The notes under the pieces: generated by a model
Seen by the model: the letters and a program-made list of their open reading frames with translations, nothing else
Databases searched by the model: none
Told to the model about the DNA's origin: nothing
Source of the DNA: Desulfobulbaceae bacterium
GTDB lineage: Bacteria > Desulfobacterota > Desulfobulbia > Desulfobulbales > Desulfocapsaceae
Direction: 5' to 3'
Assembly: GCA_024643445.1 (NCBI GenBank)
Contig: JAHEMX010000126.1
Span: 1-8,651, forward strand
Length of the DNA: 8,651 bases
Program-made: the position numbers and the translations under genes
Shown here: positions 1 through 6,604 of the stretch, piece after piece
Position numbering within the stretch: position 1 is the first letter of the stretch
How the letters are laid out: each line of letters starts with the position of its first letter

Positions 1-817
1 AACCGTAGACGGTGGTACCGACAACAATACTCAATACGCGGGTCCAGAGAATTTCATAACCCAGGGCACAGAACCCGCTGAACCCGATGCCGACGAGAAT
101 CAGGCGGGTAGGCATGGTTTTACTGATTTCCCTGTCCTGGCGCGTCATCCCTGCCGGCGGCTTATCATCCGTACCTTCCACCCTATTCAGGGGAGAGGCC
201 GCGGCAAACCGGCTGTCCAGGACCAGTGCCAGCAGGCCGACGAGCAGACTGATGCCGATTGCCAGACCGTAGGTGGTGGAAACGGTAAGATAGCGCAACA
301 GGATGAAACCGGCCGCGAAGGCTCCGACGACTGCGCCGAAGGTGTTGATGCCATAGAGAAAAGACAGCTGCTGCCCGAAACCTCCTCCCTGCCTGGCGGC
401 AAATCCGGCAAGTGCGGGCAGGGTCAGCCCCATCAGGGTGGTCGGCAGCAGCATGGCAATCATGGAGAAGATGACTCGTCCGAAGGTAAGAACGGTAATC
501 TGGTTTTCCACCAGGCGGGCAAAAGCCGTGTATACATCGGGATAGATCCGCAGCAGCCAGAGCAGTACAAAGGCTGCTATACCGATACCGATTTCGAGCA
601 GTCCGTAAATCCTCAACGGCCTGGGGCTGCGGTCGGTATGTCTGCCCAGAAAACCGCCCAAGGCCAGGCCGGCCATGAAAACGGTAAGGACGGTGGCCAC
701 GGCCATGTGGGACCCCCCGAAAATAAGGCTGAACGACCTGACCCAGAGTACCTGGTAAACCAGGGAGGAAACACCGGAGAAAAAGAACAGCAGATAAATA
801 AATGACAAATATATCAT
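1..817 (-). CDS. Fused MFS/spermidine synthase-like membrane protein, N-terminal part (3' end outside window)
   Basis: Reading the minus strand from the ATG at 817-815 gives an open frame of 272 codons to the window edge. The start is supported by an AAGGA Shine-Dalgarno at 829-825, seven bases upstream. The protein begins MIYLSFIYLLFFFSGVSSLV, followed by YQVLWVRSFSLIFGGS, and continues as a series of hydrophobic segments. A second copy of the same signature (SGFCALGYEILWTRVL) appears near residues 250-265 after a polar linker. The internal duplication of the SG-x3-L-x-Y-[QE]-x2-W-x-R signature is typical of the transmembrane half of proteins annotated as fused MFS/spermidine synthase. The aminopropyltransferase-like domain would lie beyond the left edge, so it cannot be confirmed. 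The role in the cell is unknown for most members. It is divergent from the signalling genes and need not be functionally linked to them. Confidence 0.8.
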   Translation of the reverse strand, partial: MIYLSFIYLLFFFSGVSSLVYQVLWVRSFSLIFGGSHMAVATVLTVFMAGLALGGFLGRHTDRSPRPLRIYGLLEIGIGIAAFVLLWLLRIYPDVYTAFARLVENQITVLTFGRVIFSMIAMLLPTTLMGLTLPALAGFAARQGGGFGQQLSFLYGINTFGAVVGAFAAGFILLRYLTVSTTYGLAIGISLLVGLLALVLDSRFAAASPLNRVEGTDDKPPAGMTRQDREISKTMPTRLILVGIGFSGFCALGYEILWTRVLSIVVGTTVYG

Positions 818-850
818 GAAATGATCCTTATAGTTCAAAGACGGATGATG

Positions 851-879
851 ATTATATTCTTTTCTCACTGAATTTAATG
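851..879 (-). promoter_or_regulatory. Possible promoter for the leftward membrane-protein gene
   Basis: On the minus strand a perfect TATAAT lies at 856-851, about 34 bases upstream of the ATG at 817. The sequence 17 bases further upstream (CATTAA) does not resemble a -35 box. The call therefore rests on the -10 box and its position only. Confidence 0.35.
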
Positions 880-910
880 GAACAACATTTTGAAAGCACG
901 TAATTCGACG

Positions 911-920
911 AGTACGTACT
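911..920. repeat. 10-bp perfect palindrome, possible operator
   Basis: AGTACGTACT is a perfect palindrome ending 11 bp upstream of the rightward -35 box at 932. Its position in the divergent intergenic region would suit an activator or repressor site. No second copy was noticed, and short palindromes occur by chance. Confidence 0.3.
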
Positions 921-931
921 GCTCAGATAAC

Positions 932-960
932 TTGACTCATTTACCGGGACTCTGTACGAT
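932..960 (+). promoter_or_regulatory. Sigma-70-type promoter for the lipoprotein/kinase/regulator operon
   Basis: TTGACT (932-937) is separated by exactly 17 bp from TACGAT (955-960), matching the consensus TTGACA/TATAAT at five and four of six positions. Transcription would begin near 967, leaving an untranslated leader of about 125 bases before the ATG at 1092. It is the best rightward promoter visible upstream of the three-gene set. Confidence 0.55.
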
Positions 961-988
961 AGGAACCGTGCGCCCACAATGTAGCATA

Positions 989-1000
989 CCCGATGTCGGG
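989..1000. repeat. Short inverted repeat in the leader of the lipoprotein gene
   Basis: CCCGA-TG-TCGGG lies in the predicted untranslated leader about 20-30 bases after the likely transcription start. The two-base centre makes it a poor RNA hairpin, so a protein-binding dyad (repressor operator) is the more natural reading. The evidence is symmetry and position only. Confidence 0.3.
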
Positions 1001-1091
1001 AAGGGTGCAAAACAGTTTATCCACCTTTTTGGGACCAAGTTGAGGCTGCTGCCACGTGCCATCAAGCCGCAAGCGGCGGGCAGGATGTTTG

Positions 1092-2027
1092 ATGATTACA
1101 AGATTGCTCAAGCTGTCATTCTTATGCGCTGTTTTTTTCCTTATCCTGCCGTTGTTAAGCGGCTGCGATGACCAGCAGAAAGAAAAGGAGACACGCGTGG
1201 AACCTGCCGCGCCGCGTATTGTTATCGGGCTTCTCCCGGAACAGGATCTCTTTAGCCAGAAAAAGAGATATCAACCCCTTGTCGACTATGTCTCCAGAAA
1301 AGCCGGGGTGACGATAGAGTTGAAGATACTGTCCAGGTACGGCAATATTATTGATAATTTTATTTCAGAAAAGCTGGATGGTGCTTTTTTCGGCAGTTTT
1401 ACCGGGGCACTGGCCATTAAAAAAATGGGGGTGGTACCGATCGCCAGGCCTGAATGGCCTGATGGGACATCCACCTACTACGGTATGATTTTTGTCAGAA
1501 AAGACAGCGGTATTAAAAACGTTGCCGATATGAAGGGGAAACGCTTCGCCTGGGTGGACAAGGCAACCACCGCCGGCTGGCTTTTTCCCCTGCATTTTTT
1601 CAAAACCCAGGGGATCCCGGACCCACACACCTCCTATCTTAAAGAGTGCTATTTTACCGGGACCCATGAAGATGCGATACTGGACGTTCTGAATGGCAGG
1701 GCCGATATCGGAGCCGCCAAAGACACCGTCTTTTACCGACTGGCAGAAACGGACAAGAGGGTCGTCGATGAGCTGGAGATTCTGGCGGAATCACCCAGGG
1801 TCCCGGCAAACAGCCTCGCTTTTGCTGCCCATATTCCTTCCTCCCTGAGGAACACGGTTAAAAAAATACTGCTGGGCATGTCTGATGATCCCGAAGGACG
1901 CGCACTTCTCTTGGAATTCGGTGCACGCCGGTTCATCGAGACGACAGAGGGTGATTATGATCCGGTGTTTGAATATGTGGAACATGTCGGAATTGATTTG
2001 AATAGTTATGATTACATCAATAATTGA
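1092..2027 (+). CDS. PhnD-like periplasmic substrate-binding lipoprotein (orphan)
   Basis: The 311-residue protein has a lipoprotein signal peptide: MITR, a hydrophobic stretch, then the lipobox L-S-G-C with the modified cysteine at residue 25. The mature part resembles the phosphate/phosphite/phosphonate-type ABC substrate-binding family, with an early VIGLLPEQDLFSQKKRYQPL segment, then a YGNIIDNFISEKLDGAFFGS segment, and MKGKRFAWVDKATTAGW in the second lobe. The ATG at 1092 is preferred over a GTG at 1056: it has an AGGA ribosome site six bases upstream and puts the signal peptide at the N-terminus. No permease or ATPase gene is present. The next two genes are a histidine kinase and an NtrC-type regulator, so a sensory role (ligand-loaded lipoprotein touching the kinase sensor domain) is more likely than transport. 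The ligand cannot be predicted. Confidence 0.85.
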   Translation: MITRLLKLSFLCAVFFLILPLLSGCDDQQKEKETRVEPAAPRIVIGLLPEQDLFSQKKRYQPLVDYVSRKAGVTIELKILSRYGNIIDNFISEKLDGAFFGSFTGALAIKKMGVVPIARPEWPDGTSTYYGMIFVRKDSGIKNVADMKGKRFAWVDKATTAGWLFPLHFFKTQGIPDPHTSYLKECYFTGTHEDAILDVLNGRADIGAAKDTVFYRLAETDKRVVDELEILAESPRVPANSLAFAAHIPSSLRNTVKKILLGMSDDPEGRALLLEFGARRFIETTEGDYDPVFEYVEHVGIDLNSYDYINN

Positions 2028-2074
2028 ACTCACGATGTTTCAGAAAAGGATGCTGTTCCGCAGGAGTCATGGTC

Positions 2075-2113
2075 ATGAGAAGGGTAACTGAATCTGTTGT
2101 CGGTGAGATATAA
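2075..2113 (+). CDS. Possible 12-codon upstream ORF ahead of the kinase gene
   Basis: An ATG at 2075 follows an AGGAG ribosome site at 2062-2066 by eight bases, which is better than the site in front of the kinase itself. The frame encodes MRRVTESVVGEI and stops at TAA 2111-2113, six bases before the kinase ATG at 2120 and in the same frame. It could act as a leader peptide that couples translation to the kinase, or it could be chance. No family is recognisable at this length. Confidence 0.25.
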   Translation: MRRVTESVVGEI

Positions 2114-2119
2114 TAATTC

Positions 2120-3562
2120 ATGAAGAAGAAAATACTTGCCGGCCTGATAGTTCTTACCGTGCTCATGATAGCGGGGGGTTATAACATAACGCATCTCAAC
2201 AACAACGTTATCACGGAATTGCAGAACATCATCTCCCTGCATGAAGTGGAACACCTGAGAAAAAACCTGCTCAACCAGATAAAGATTGTTCAGTCAGACC
2301 TTCTCCTCAAAGACTCGCCGCATGCCCGGGATGTCGATACCTTTGTCCTGCATGTGGAAGAAATGACCCGGACTTCAGCTATCTGTTCCACGTGTCATCT
2401 GGATCCGAAAGGGAAGGCCATGCTGCATGATTTTTACTCCGGTGTCGACCGCTACACCAAACAGCTCAGCCGGGTGTATACGATCAGGGCCAATGAAGAG
2501 CGACTGACTCAGGAGAAGGAACAGACCTTTCAGACAGGCCAGAAAGTGATCGATGAGATAAACAATCTCGTCGTCAGGCTGGACAGTAAAATTGCGGCAA
2601 AAATAACCCAGGCCTCCACCAATATCAGCCAGGCCAAACAACTCCTCACCCTTTTCCTCTATACCAGTCCTTTCGTGGTCTTCGGTCTCGCCTTCTTTTT
2701 TTTAAGACACTACACCTCCTCTGTTGCGACACTCATCGGTGCCACCCGAAGACTGAAAGAGGGCAACCTGGATTACCGGATAGACAACGATCTAAGGGAC
2801 GAATTCCAGGAATTGGCCGCCTCTTTCAACGAGATGGCCGACTCTATAAAAGACAATTGTGAGAAGATGCAGCAGGCTGAGCGCCTTGCCGTCGCCGGAG
2901 AGATTTCAGCCGGACTGGCCCATGAGGTGAAAAATCCGCTGGCCGGAATCAAGGTATCCATTGATGTGTTGCGGAATGAACTGCCGCTTGCTCAGGAAGA
3001 CAAGGAAATTTTCCTGCGGATTATCAACGAAATCAATCGGATCGAGCTGTTGCTCAAGGAACTGCTCAGCTATGCCCGCCCGTCGCCGCCGCAGACGATT
3101 TCCCTTGACGTCGGGAATGTCCTGGACACGACCATAAAAAACGCGCAATACTCGCTGAAGAAACCGACTGGTAATGACCAGCCGATAAAAAACATCGATT
3201 TCGTCAGGGAATTTGCCCCCGATCTGCCCCGGGTAGTCGCAGATCCTGCCCAGTTGCAGCAGGTCTTTCTGAATCTGCTCATCAACGCCATTGACGGTAT
3301 CGGCGAAAGTGGCACGATAACCATTAGAACCGAAGCCTTGGCAGGATTCGTGCAGATAGTCATTTCAGATACCGGTACGGGAATAAACCCGGAGAATCTG
3401 AGTAAAATATTCACGCCGTTTTTCACCACCAAGTCGAAGGGTACCGGGCTCGGGTTATCTATCACGAGGCGCCTGGTCGAGCAGCACGACGGGACCATTG
3501 GTGTGGTGAATAACCCGGAAGGGGGCGTTTCGTTCACCATCAGGCTGCCGGTCCTTGCCTGA
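2120..3562 (+). CDS. Membrane sensor histidine kinase with a c-type haem motif in its periplasmic domain
   Basis: This 480-residue kinase has a first membrane segment (about residues 5-21), a periplasmic, probably helical sensor domain (22-174), a second membrane segment (175-196), a HAMP linker (about 197-248), and a HisKA domain with the phospho-accepting His268 in AHEVKNPLAG. The ATPase domain has an N box around Asn389, a G1 box DTGTG at 417-421, an F box FTPFF and a G2 box GTGLG from 441. The sensor domain contains C89-S-T-C92-H93, a canonical covalent haem-attachment motif. It would face the periplasm, where cytochrome c maturation occurs, so it may be a haem-based redox or gas sensor. 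The gene follows the PhnD-like lipoprotein by 92 bases and precedes its probable partner regulator by 21 bases. Its own ribosome site is weak. Confidence 0.92.
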   Translation: MKKKILAGLIVLTVLMIAGGYNITHLNNNVITELQNIISLHEVEHLRKNLLNQIKIVQSDLLLKDSPHARDVDTFVLHVEEMTRTSAICSTCHLDPKGKAMLHDFYSGVDRYTKQLSRVYTIRANEERLTQEKEQTFQTGQKVIDEINNLVVRLDSKIAAKITQASTNISQAKQLLTLFLYTSPFVVFGLAFFFLRHYTSSVATLIGATRRLKEGNLDYRIDNDLRDEFQELAASFNEMADSIKDNCEKMQQAERLAVAGEISAGLAHEVKNPLAGIKVSIDVLRNELPLAQEDKEIFLRIINEINRIELLLKELLSYARPSPPQTISLDVGNVLDTTIKNAQYSLKKPTGNDQPIKNIDFVREFAPDLPRVVADPAQLQQVFLNLLINAIDGIGESGTITIRTEALAGFVQIVISDTGTGINPENLSKIFTPFFTTKSKGTGLGLSITRRLVEQHDGTIGVVNNPEGGVSFTIRLPVLA

Positions 3563-3583
3563 AGAAAGGAGATACGGGGAAAG

Positions 3584-4978
3584 ATGAAGTTTTCCGGCAG
3601 GATATTCATGCTCGATGATGATGAACTCATCATCACCATGCTCTCGAGAAGTTTGAAGCATGCAGGCTATGAAACCATGGTGCAGACCACCGCGCGAAAC
3701 GTGGTGAACAACATAACCGAATGGCATCCGGATCTCATCCTGCTGGACATCAATCTCGATGATGGTGCCAATGGCCTGGATATCCTCGCCAACATAAAGA
3801 AAGAGAATATTGATACCCAGGTGGTGATGCTTACCGCCGATGATACGGCCGAGTCAGCGATAACCGCGATGAAACTCGGGGCGGTCGATTACCTTACCAA
3901 GCCTTTCAATATCGAAGAAGTACAGATGGTAGTGAAGGGCCTTCTGGAAAAGGCGCGGCTCAAGGATGAAATCGACTATCTGCGTAAAAGCAAGTCGACC
4001 TCCCTGGGACAGCAGATGGTGGGGGACTCTGCACAGTTCAGATCGATCAGGGAAAATGCCGAGAAACTTGCTGCTGCCGGAGCCCAGACGATTCTCATCA
4101 CCGGAGAATCCGGGACGGGAAAGGAGGTGCTGGCCCGATTCTTCCATGAACAGAGTTGTCGTCAAGGTTCAGGTTCCCAGGACTATCTCCCCTTTATCAC
4201 CGTGAACTGCACGGCCCTGCCCTCTAACCTGATCGAAAGCGAACTTTTCGGGCATACCAAGTATGCCTTTACCGATGCGAGAACGGACAAAAAAGGGATG
4301 TTCGAGCTGGCCAACGGCGGCACTATCCTGCTTGACGAAATCGGCGATATGCGCTTCGAACTGCAGAGCAAGCTGCTGCGGGTGCTCGAAGATCACAAGG
4401 TTCGCCGGTTGGGAGGCAAGTCCGATATCTCGCTGGACCTGACGGTGATTGTTACCACCAATAAAGATCTCGAGGCCGCCGTCACCAGCAAGGAGTTCCG
4501 CAACGATCTCTATTTCCGGCTGAGCACTTTTAATATCAAGTTGCCGCCGCTCCGGGAACGCAAAGAGGATATTCCGGGGCTGGCTCATTATTTCCTGAAC
4601 TTTTTCTCCGAAAAATATCAGAAGAGAGACATAACGGCCTTTTCCCCGAAAACGATCGCCGCTCTCTGCTCCTACAGCTGGCCCGGGAACATCAGGGAAC
4701 TGCGCAATATCATCGAGCGTTGCGTGGTGCTGGGCGGCGAGCAGGCGATCACCATGCAGTACCTGCCCGTCGAGCTTGTAGACCGGCCCTTTGTCGAGAG
4801 GCGCAAATCCACCAGGCTGATCCTGTCTGAGAAAGGTCTTTCCCTGGAGGAGATTGAAAAGGACCTGATACGCCAGGCGCTGCATCTGGCCGAAGGCAAT
4901 CAGACGAAAGCCGCCAAGCTCCTGAACATCTCCTATGATGTCCTTCGCTACCAGGTAAAGAAGCTTGATCTGAATTAG
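3584..4978 (+). CDS. NtrC-family sigma-54-dependent response regulator with variant GAFTGA loop
   Basis: The 464-residue protein has the three NtrC domains. The receiver (about 5-120) has acidic residues Asp11-13, phospho-acceptor Asp55 in LILLD, Thr84 and Lys106. The AAA+ domain (about 145-385) has Walker A GESGTGK at 174-180, Walker B ILLDEI ending at 253, and arginine-finger region FRNDLYFRL. A Fis-type helix-turn-helix lies at about 437-460. The loop that touches sigma-54, normally GAFTGA, reads YAFTDA at 227-232; the central Phe and Thr are kept. The start follows an AAGGAG site at 3567-3572. The gene lies 21 bases after the kinase and is almost certainly its partner. A strong -24/-12 promoter with upstream iterons lies 1.6 kb downstream in front of the NHL gene, and is the obvious candidate target in this window. 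Confidence 0.95.
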   Translation: MKFSGRIFMLDDDELIITMLSRSLKHAGYETMVQTTARNVVNNITEWHPDLILLDINLDDGANGLDILANIKKENIDTQVVMLTADDTAESAITAMKLGAVDYLTKPFNIEEVQMVVKGLLEKARLKDEIDYLRKSKSTSLGQQMVGDSAQFRSIRENAEKLAAAGAQTILITGESGTGKEVLARFFHEQSCRQGSGSQDYLPFITVNCTALPSNLIESELFGHTKYAFTDARTDKKGMFELANGGTILLDEIGDMRFELQSKLLRVLEDHKVRRLGGKSDISLDLTVIVTTNKDLEAAVTSKEFRNDLYFRLSTFNIKLPPLRERKEDIPGLAHYFLNFFSEKYQKRDITAFSPKTIAALCSYSWPGNIRELRNIIERCVVLGGEQAITMQYLPVELVDRPFVERRKSTRLILSEKGLSLEEIEKDLIRQALHLAEGNQTKAAKLLNISYDVLRYQVKKLDLN

Positions 4979-5075
4979 GAGCCTGCCGGGGAAAGCCCAT
5001 TTTTCCCCACCACTGCGTAATTGCGGGGAAAATCATACTCGCACTATCAGTTATCTGGCTCCTGTTAATTTTCTT
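4977..5075 (+). terminator. Structured spacer between convergent genes; probable composite terminator
   Basis: AGGAGCC (4977-4983, overlapping the stop of the NtrC-type gene) is complementary to GGCTCCT (5057-5063), which is followed by the T-rich stretch GTTAATTTTCTT. Inside lie GGGGAAA (4988-4994), TTTTCCCC (5001-5008) and GGGGAAAA (5025-5032). The middle element can pair with either flank, giving a 7-bp or an 8-bp stem. The T-rich tail is on the plus strand, so it would best end the signalling operon. The tail is imperfect, hence moderate confidence. Confidence 0.45.
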
Positions 5076-5142
5076 GCCATGGTTTGATTCGAGAACAACG
5101 AGAATTTCTGCGACAGCCTCCCAGGCAGGGCCGCAAGCAGGG

Positions 5143-5835
5143 TCAGCAGAATTTTATCCCGGCCCGGCAGGTTTTCTCATCGACCATCGAACTCCAGACG
5201 ACGATGCCCGTACGCTCATCCATCGGTTTTCCAAAGCTGACGACTTGCGTAGCCTTTAACGGGTAGCGTGTTGTCAGGCCTATCCCGGTATCGCTGATAT
5301 CCGTCGTTCTCGCCTCAATTACCCAGCGCTGGGTTTGGCCCTGGCTGATCACCGCCAGCTGAAAGGGCAGGTACCTGTCAACGGCTGCTCTCCTGCATTT
5401 TCTGGTCCTGCGCCCTGCCGTGACGGGGGTATAACGAAAACCGGAATGCATCTCATCTTCCGACCCGAGCAGGTGATTGACCAGGCCGAGGAGATCGCTG
5501 AGATCGAAGGGCTTGGCAATGAATTGGCAGACGCCACTTTGCCTGAGCTCCTTGATATTCTTGTCCAGTGCAGGAACGTCGAGACGACAGGTGGTCATGA
5601 TGATGACCCTTGTCTGCGGGTAGCTATGCCTGATGAAATTCGCCAGCCCGAGACTGCTGAGATCTCGAAGGTGCAGGTCGAGAAGGCAAAGGTCATAGCA
5701 AGAGGCTGCCAGTTCGTCTAGTGCTGCGGTTGCAGTGGTTACTGTTTTCACCTCATGAAAATCATCGGTAAGCACTTTCGCAAGACCATACAGAATCAAC
5801 TGGTCATCATCGATGATGAGAATCCTTTTTTTCAA
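5143..5835 (-). CDS. Response regulator with receiver and PilZ (cyclic-di-GMP-binding) domains
   Basis: Reading from a TTG at 5835-5833 gives 230 residues starting MKKRILIIDDDQ. This start has a GAGGG ribosome site at 5848-5844; the in-frame GTG at 5850 and an upstream ATG at 5934 have no good site and add residues that do not resemble a receiver. The receiver (about 1-122) has the Asp9-11 cluster, phospho-acceptor Asp53 in LCLLD, and Lys108 in KPF. The C-terminal half is a PilZ domain: R145-x3-R149, then D179-I-S-D-T-G184, matching the RxxxR and [DN]xSxxG cyclic-di-GMP contacts, and a final W-x(n)-AGIKF strand. It probably couples a phosphorylation signal to cyclic-di-GMP binding and has no DNA-binding domain. 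It is convergent with the NtrC-type gene, and no kinase gene adjoins it on its own strand. Confidence 0.85.
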   Translation of the reverse strand: MKKRILIIDDDQLILYGLAKVLTDDFHEVKTVTTATAALDELAASCYDLCLLDLHLRDLSSLGLANFIRHSYPQTRVIIMTTCRLDVPALDKNIKELRQSGVCQFIAKPFDLSDLLGLVNHLLGSEDEMHSGFRYTPVTAGRRTRKCRRAAVDRYLPFQLAVISQGQTQRWVIEARTTDISDTGIGLTTRYPLKATQVVSFGKPMDERTGIVVWSSMVDEKTCRAGIKFC

Positions 5836-6223
5836 CGCTTCTTCCCTCACTGACGCTTCAAGCACCGAAGCTGAAACGCACCTGATCCAGGCCCGTGACA
5901 GCGGGTGCAGGGTATGGTGCTCCCCGGGCAGCATGCTCGTTCTCCGAATCCCTCAAACAGGAGTTTCGGGGAAGGGAGTCATCGCCGTACGCTTCGCCGA
6001 AGCAAACATCCGGCGGGTGCAAGGACGGCTCCCTTTCAGTCTGTCTGCAAAAAACAAACCTGAATGGCACCGGAGCCGGGCAGATGAGCATTGGCTGTCT
6101 GCCGGAAAGGGCATCCTCAGCACCTCAATCAACTGCCCGGCAGCTCTTTTGACCACGGGTTCCCAGCCCCCTTTTTAAACCTCATCTTGCTGACAACAGG
6201 ACTATTTTCTGTTGTTCGCCAGC
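5836..6223. other. Gene-free region upstream of the PilZ regulator, with local hairpins
   Basis: No open frame here resembles a known protein, and the short frames on both strands overlap one another. Inverted repeats include GCTTC-GCC-GAAGC (5991-6003), CCGGGCAGA (6076-6084) pairing with TCTGCCGG (6098-6105) with one bulged G, the odd palindrome CTGCCCGGCAG (6133-6143), and ACAACAG/CTGTTGT (6193-6199/6209-6215). The CCGGGCAG element at 6076 is also fully complementary to CTGCCCGG at 6133. The stretch includes the 5' leader of the PilZ regulator gene and may hold a structured RNA or decayed sequence. Confidence 0.4.
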
Positions 6224-6270
6224 ACCGCCGGAAGGCGGATGCGACCGGCGGTCAGTCCGCCTGATTTTTC
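6224..6270 (+). terminator. Attenuator-like set of GC hairpins ending in a T-run
   Basis: Four GC blocks can pair in two exclusive ways. CCGCC (6225-6229) pairs with GGCGG (6234-6238), and GGCGG (6247-6251) with CCGCC (6257-6261), followed by TGATTTTT: a compact intrinsic terminator on the plus strand. Alternatively ACCGCCGG (6224-6231) pairs over eight bases with CCGGCGGT (6245-6252), which breaks up the terminator. No plus-strand gene lies just upstream, so it would end either an unannotated small RNA or readthrough. Confidence 0.4.
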
Positions 6271-6357
6271 CCTGTCCGTGTACTGCCAAAACCTGTCTTC
6301 GGTACACCTTTATACGTCGGTGCCTCTGGTCGAATTCTCAAGCTAACTAGATGGCTT

Positions 6358-6395
6358 GGTAGATTTCCCAACCCGATCTGGTCAAATTACCAACT
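6358..6395. promoter_or_regulatory. Iteron pair 1 (candidate regulator-binding site)
   Basis: GGTAGATTTCCCAACC (6358-6373) is followed after CGATCT by GGTCAAATTACCAACT (6380-6395). The repeats start 22 bp apart, about two helical turns, so both lie on the same DNA face. The first also forms a TTGG-N8-CCAA dyad (6356-6371). The block sits about 210-250 bp upstream of the sigma-54 promoter at 6605, a normal range for enhancer sites of NtrC-type activators. Confidence 0.55.
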
Positions 6396-6486
6396 ATTTG
6401 AAAAGAACATTCTGCGCATCTGTTTTTCGGTGCATCTTTTTCCCTCTGTGTCACTGGCCGAATGCTCGATGTAACCGGAGAGAGTT

Positions 6487-6524
6487 GGTAGATTTCCCAA
6501 CCCGATCTGGTGAAATTCCCAACC
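6487..6524. promoter_or_regulatory. Iteron pair 2 (candidate regulator-binding site)
   Basis: GGTAGATTTCCCAACC (6487-6502) and GGTGAAATTCCCAACC (6509-6524) repeat the arrangement of pair 1 with the same 22-bp period. The dyad GTTGG-N8-CCAAC spans 6484-6501. The block ends 80 bp before the -24 element. An A/T-rich stretch (about 6580-6600) lies between them and could help DNA bending. The NtrC-type regulator encoded at 3584-4978 is the obvious candidate to bind here. Confidence 0.6.
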
Positions 6525-6604
6525 TTTTGCCGAGGGTATTTCTTGGTTCTGTTAGCACCAAGAATAACAATCCGATATCATAAGGAAAAAAATATATTAC
6601 ATTG

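Larger units (their letters stand above)
6298..6555. repeat. Tandem duplication, about 129-bp unit, two copies
   Basis: The segment starting TTCGGTACACCTTTA at 6298 is repeated starting TTCGGTGCATCTTTT at 6426. Similarity continues through the iteron blocks (6356-6394 and 6485-6523, 37 of 39 bases identical) and fades after the second copy near 6555. The offset is 128 bp at the left end and 129 bp in the iterons, so one single-base indel separates the copies. The left part is more diverged than the iteron block, which suggests that the iterons are under selection. The spacing is too long and the copies too few for a CRISPR array. Confidence 0.8.

Noticed and set aside
890..1171. 93-codon plus-strand frame upstream of the lipoprotein gene
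   Set aside because: It starts with TTG without a ribosome site, crosses the sigma-70-type promoter, overlaps the true signal-peptide region in another frame and resembles no protein.
1092..2027. Phosphonate uptake gene phnD
   Set aside because: No phnC/phnE-type neighbours are present and the operon context is signalling, so the gene symbol and substrate would be over-called.
2109..2114. TATAAT just before the kinase ATG as an internal promoter
   Set aside because: No -35-like sequence lies 16-18 bp upstream, and transcription would start inside the start codon.
5335..5721. 128-codon plus-strand frame
   Set aside because: It is antisense to the receiver-PilZ gene, whose protein motifs are unmistakable.
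6046..6061. GG-N10-GC on the minus strand as a sigma-54 promoter for the PilZ regulator
   Set aside because: Apart from the doublets the -24 element (AGGTTT) does not match TGGCAC, and the match falls in a T-run.
5813..6178. Overlapping plus- and minus-strand frames in the gene-free region
   Set aside because: They overlap each other, have no ribosome sites and show low-complexity composition with no recognisable domain.
6356..6523. CRISPR array
   Set aside because: There are only two repeat units about 129 bp apart, the spacer region is itself duplicated, and no cas gene is present.
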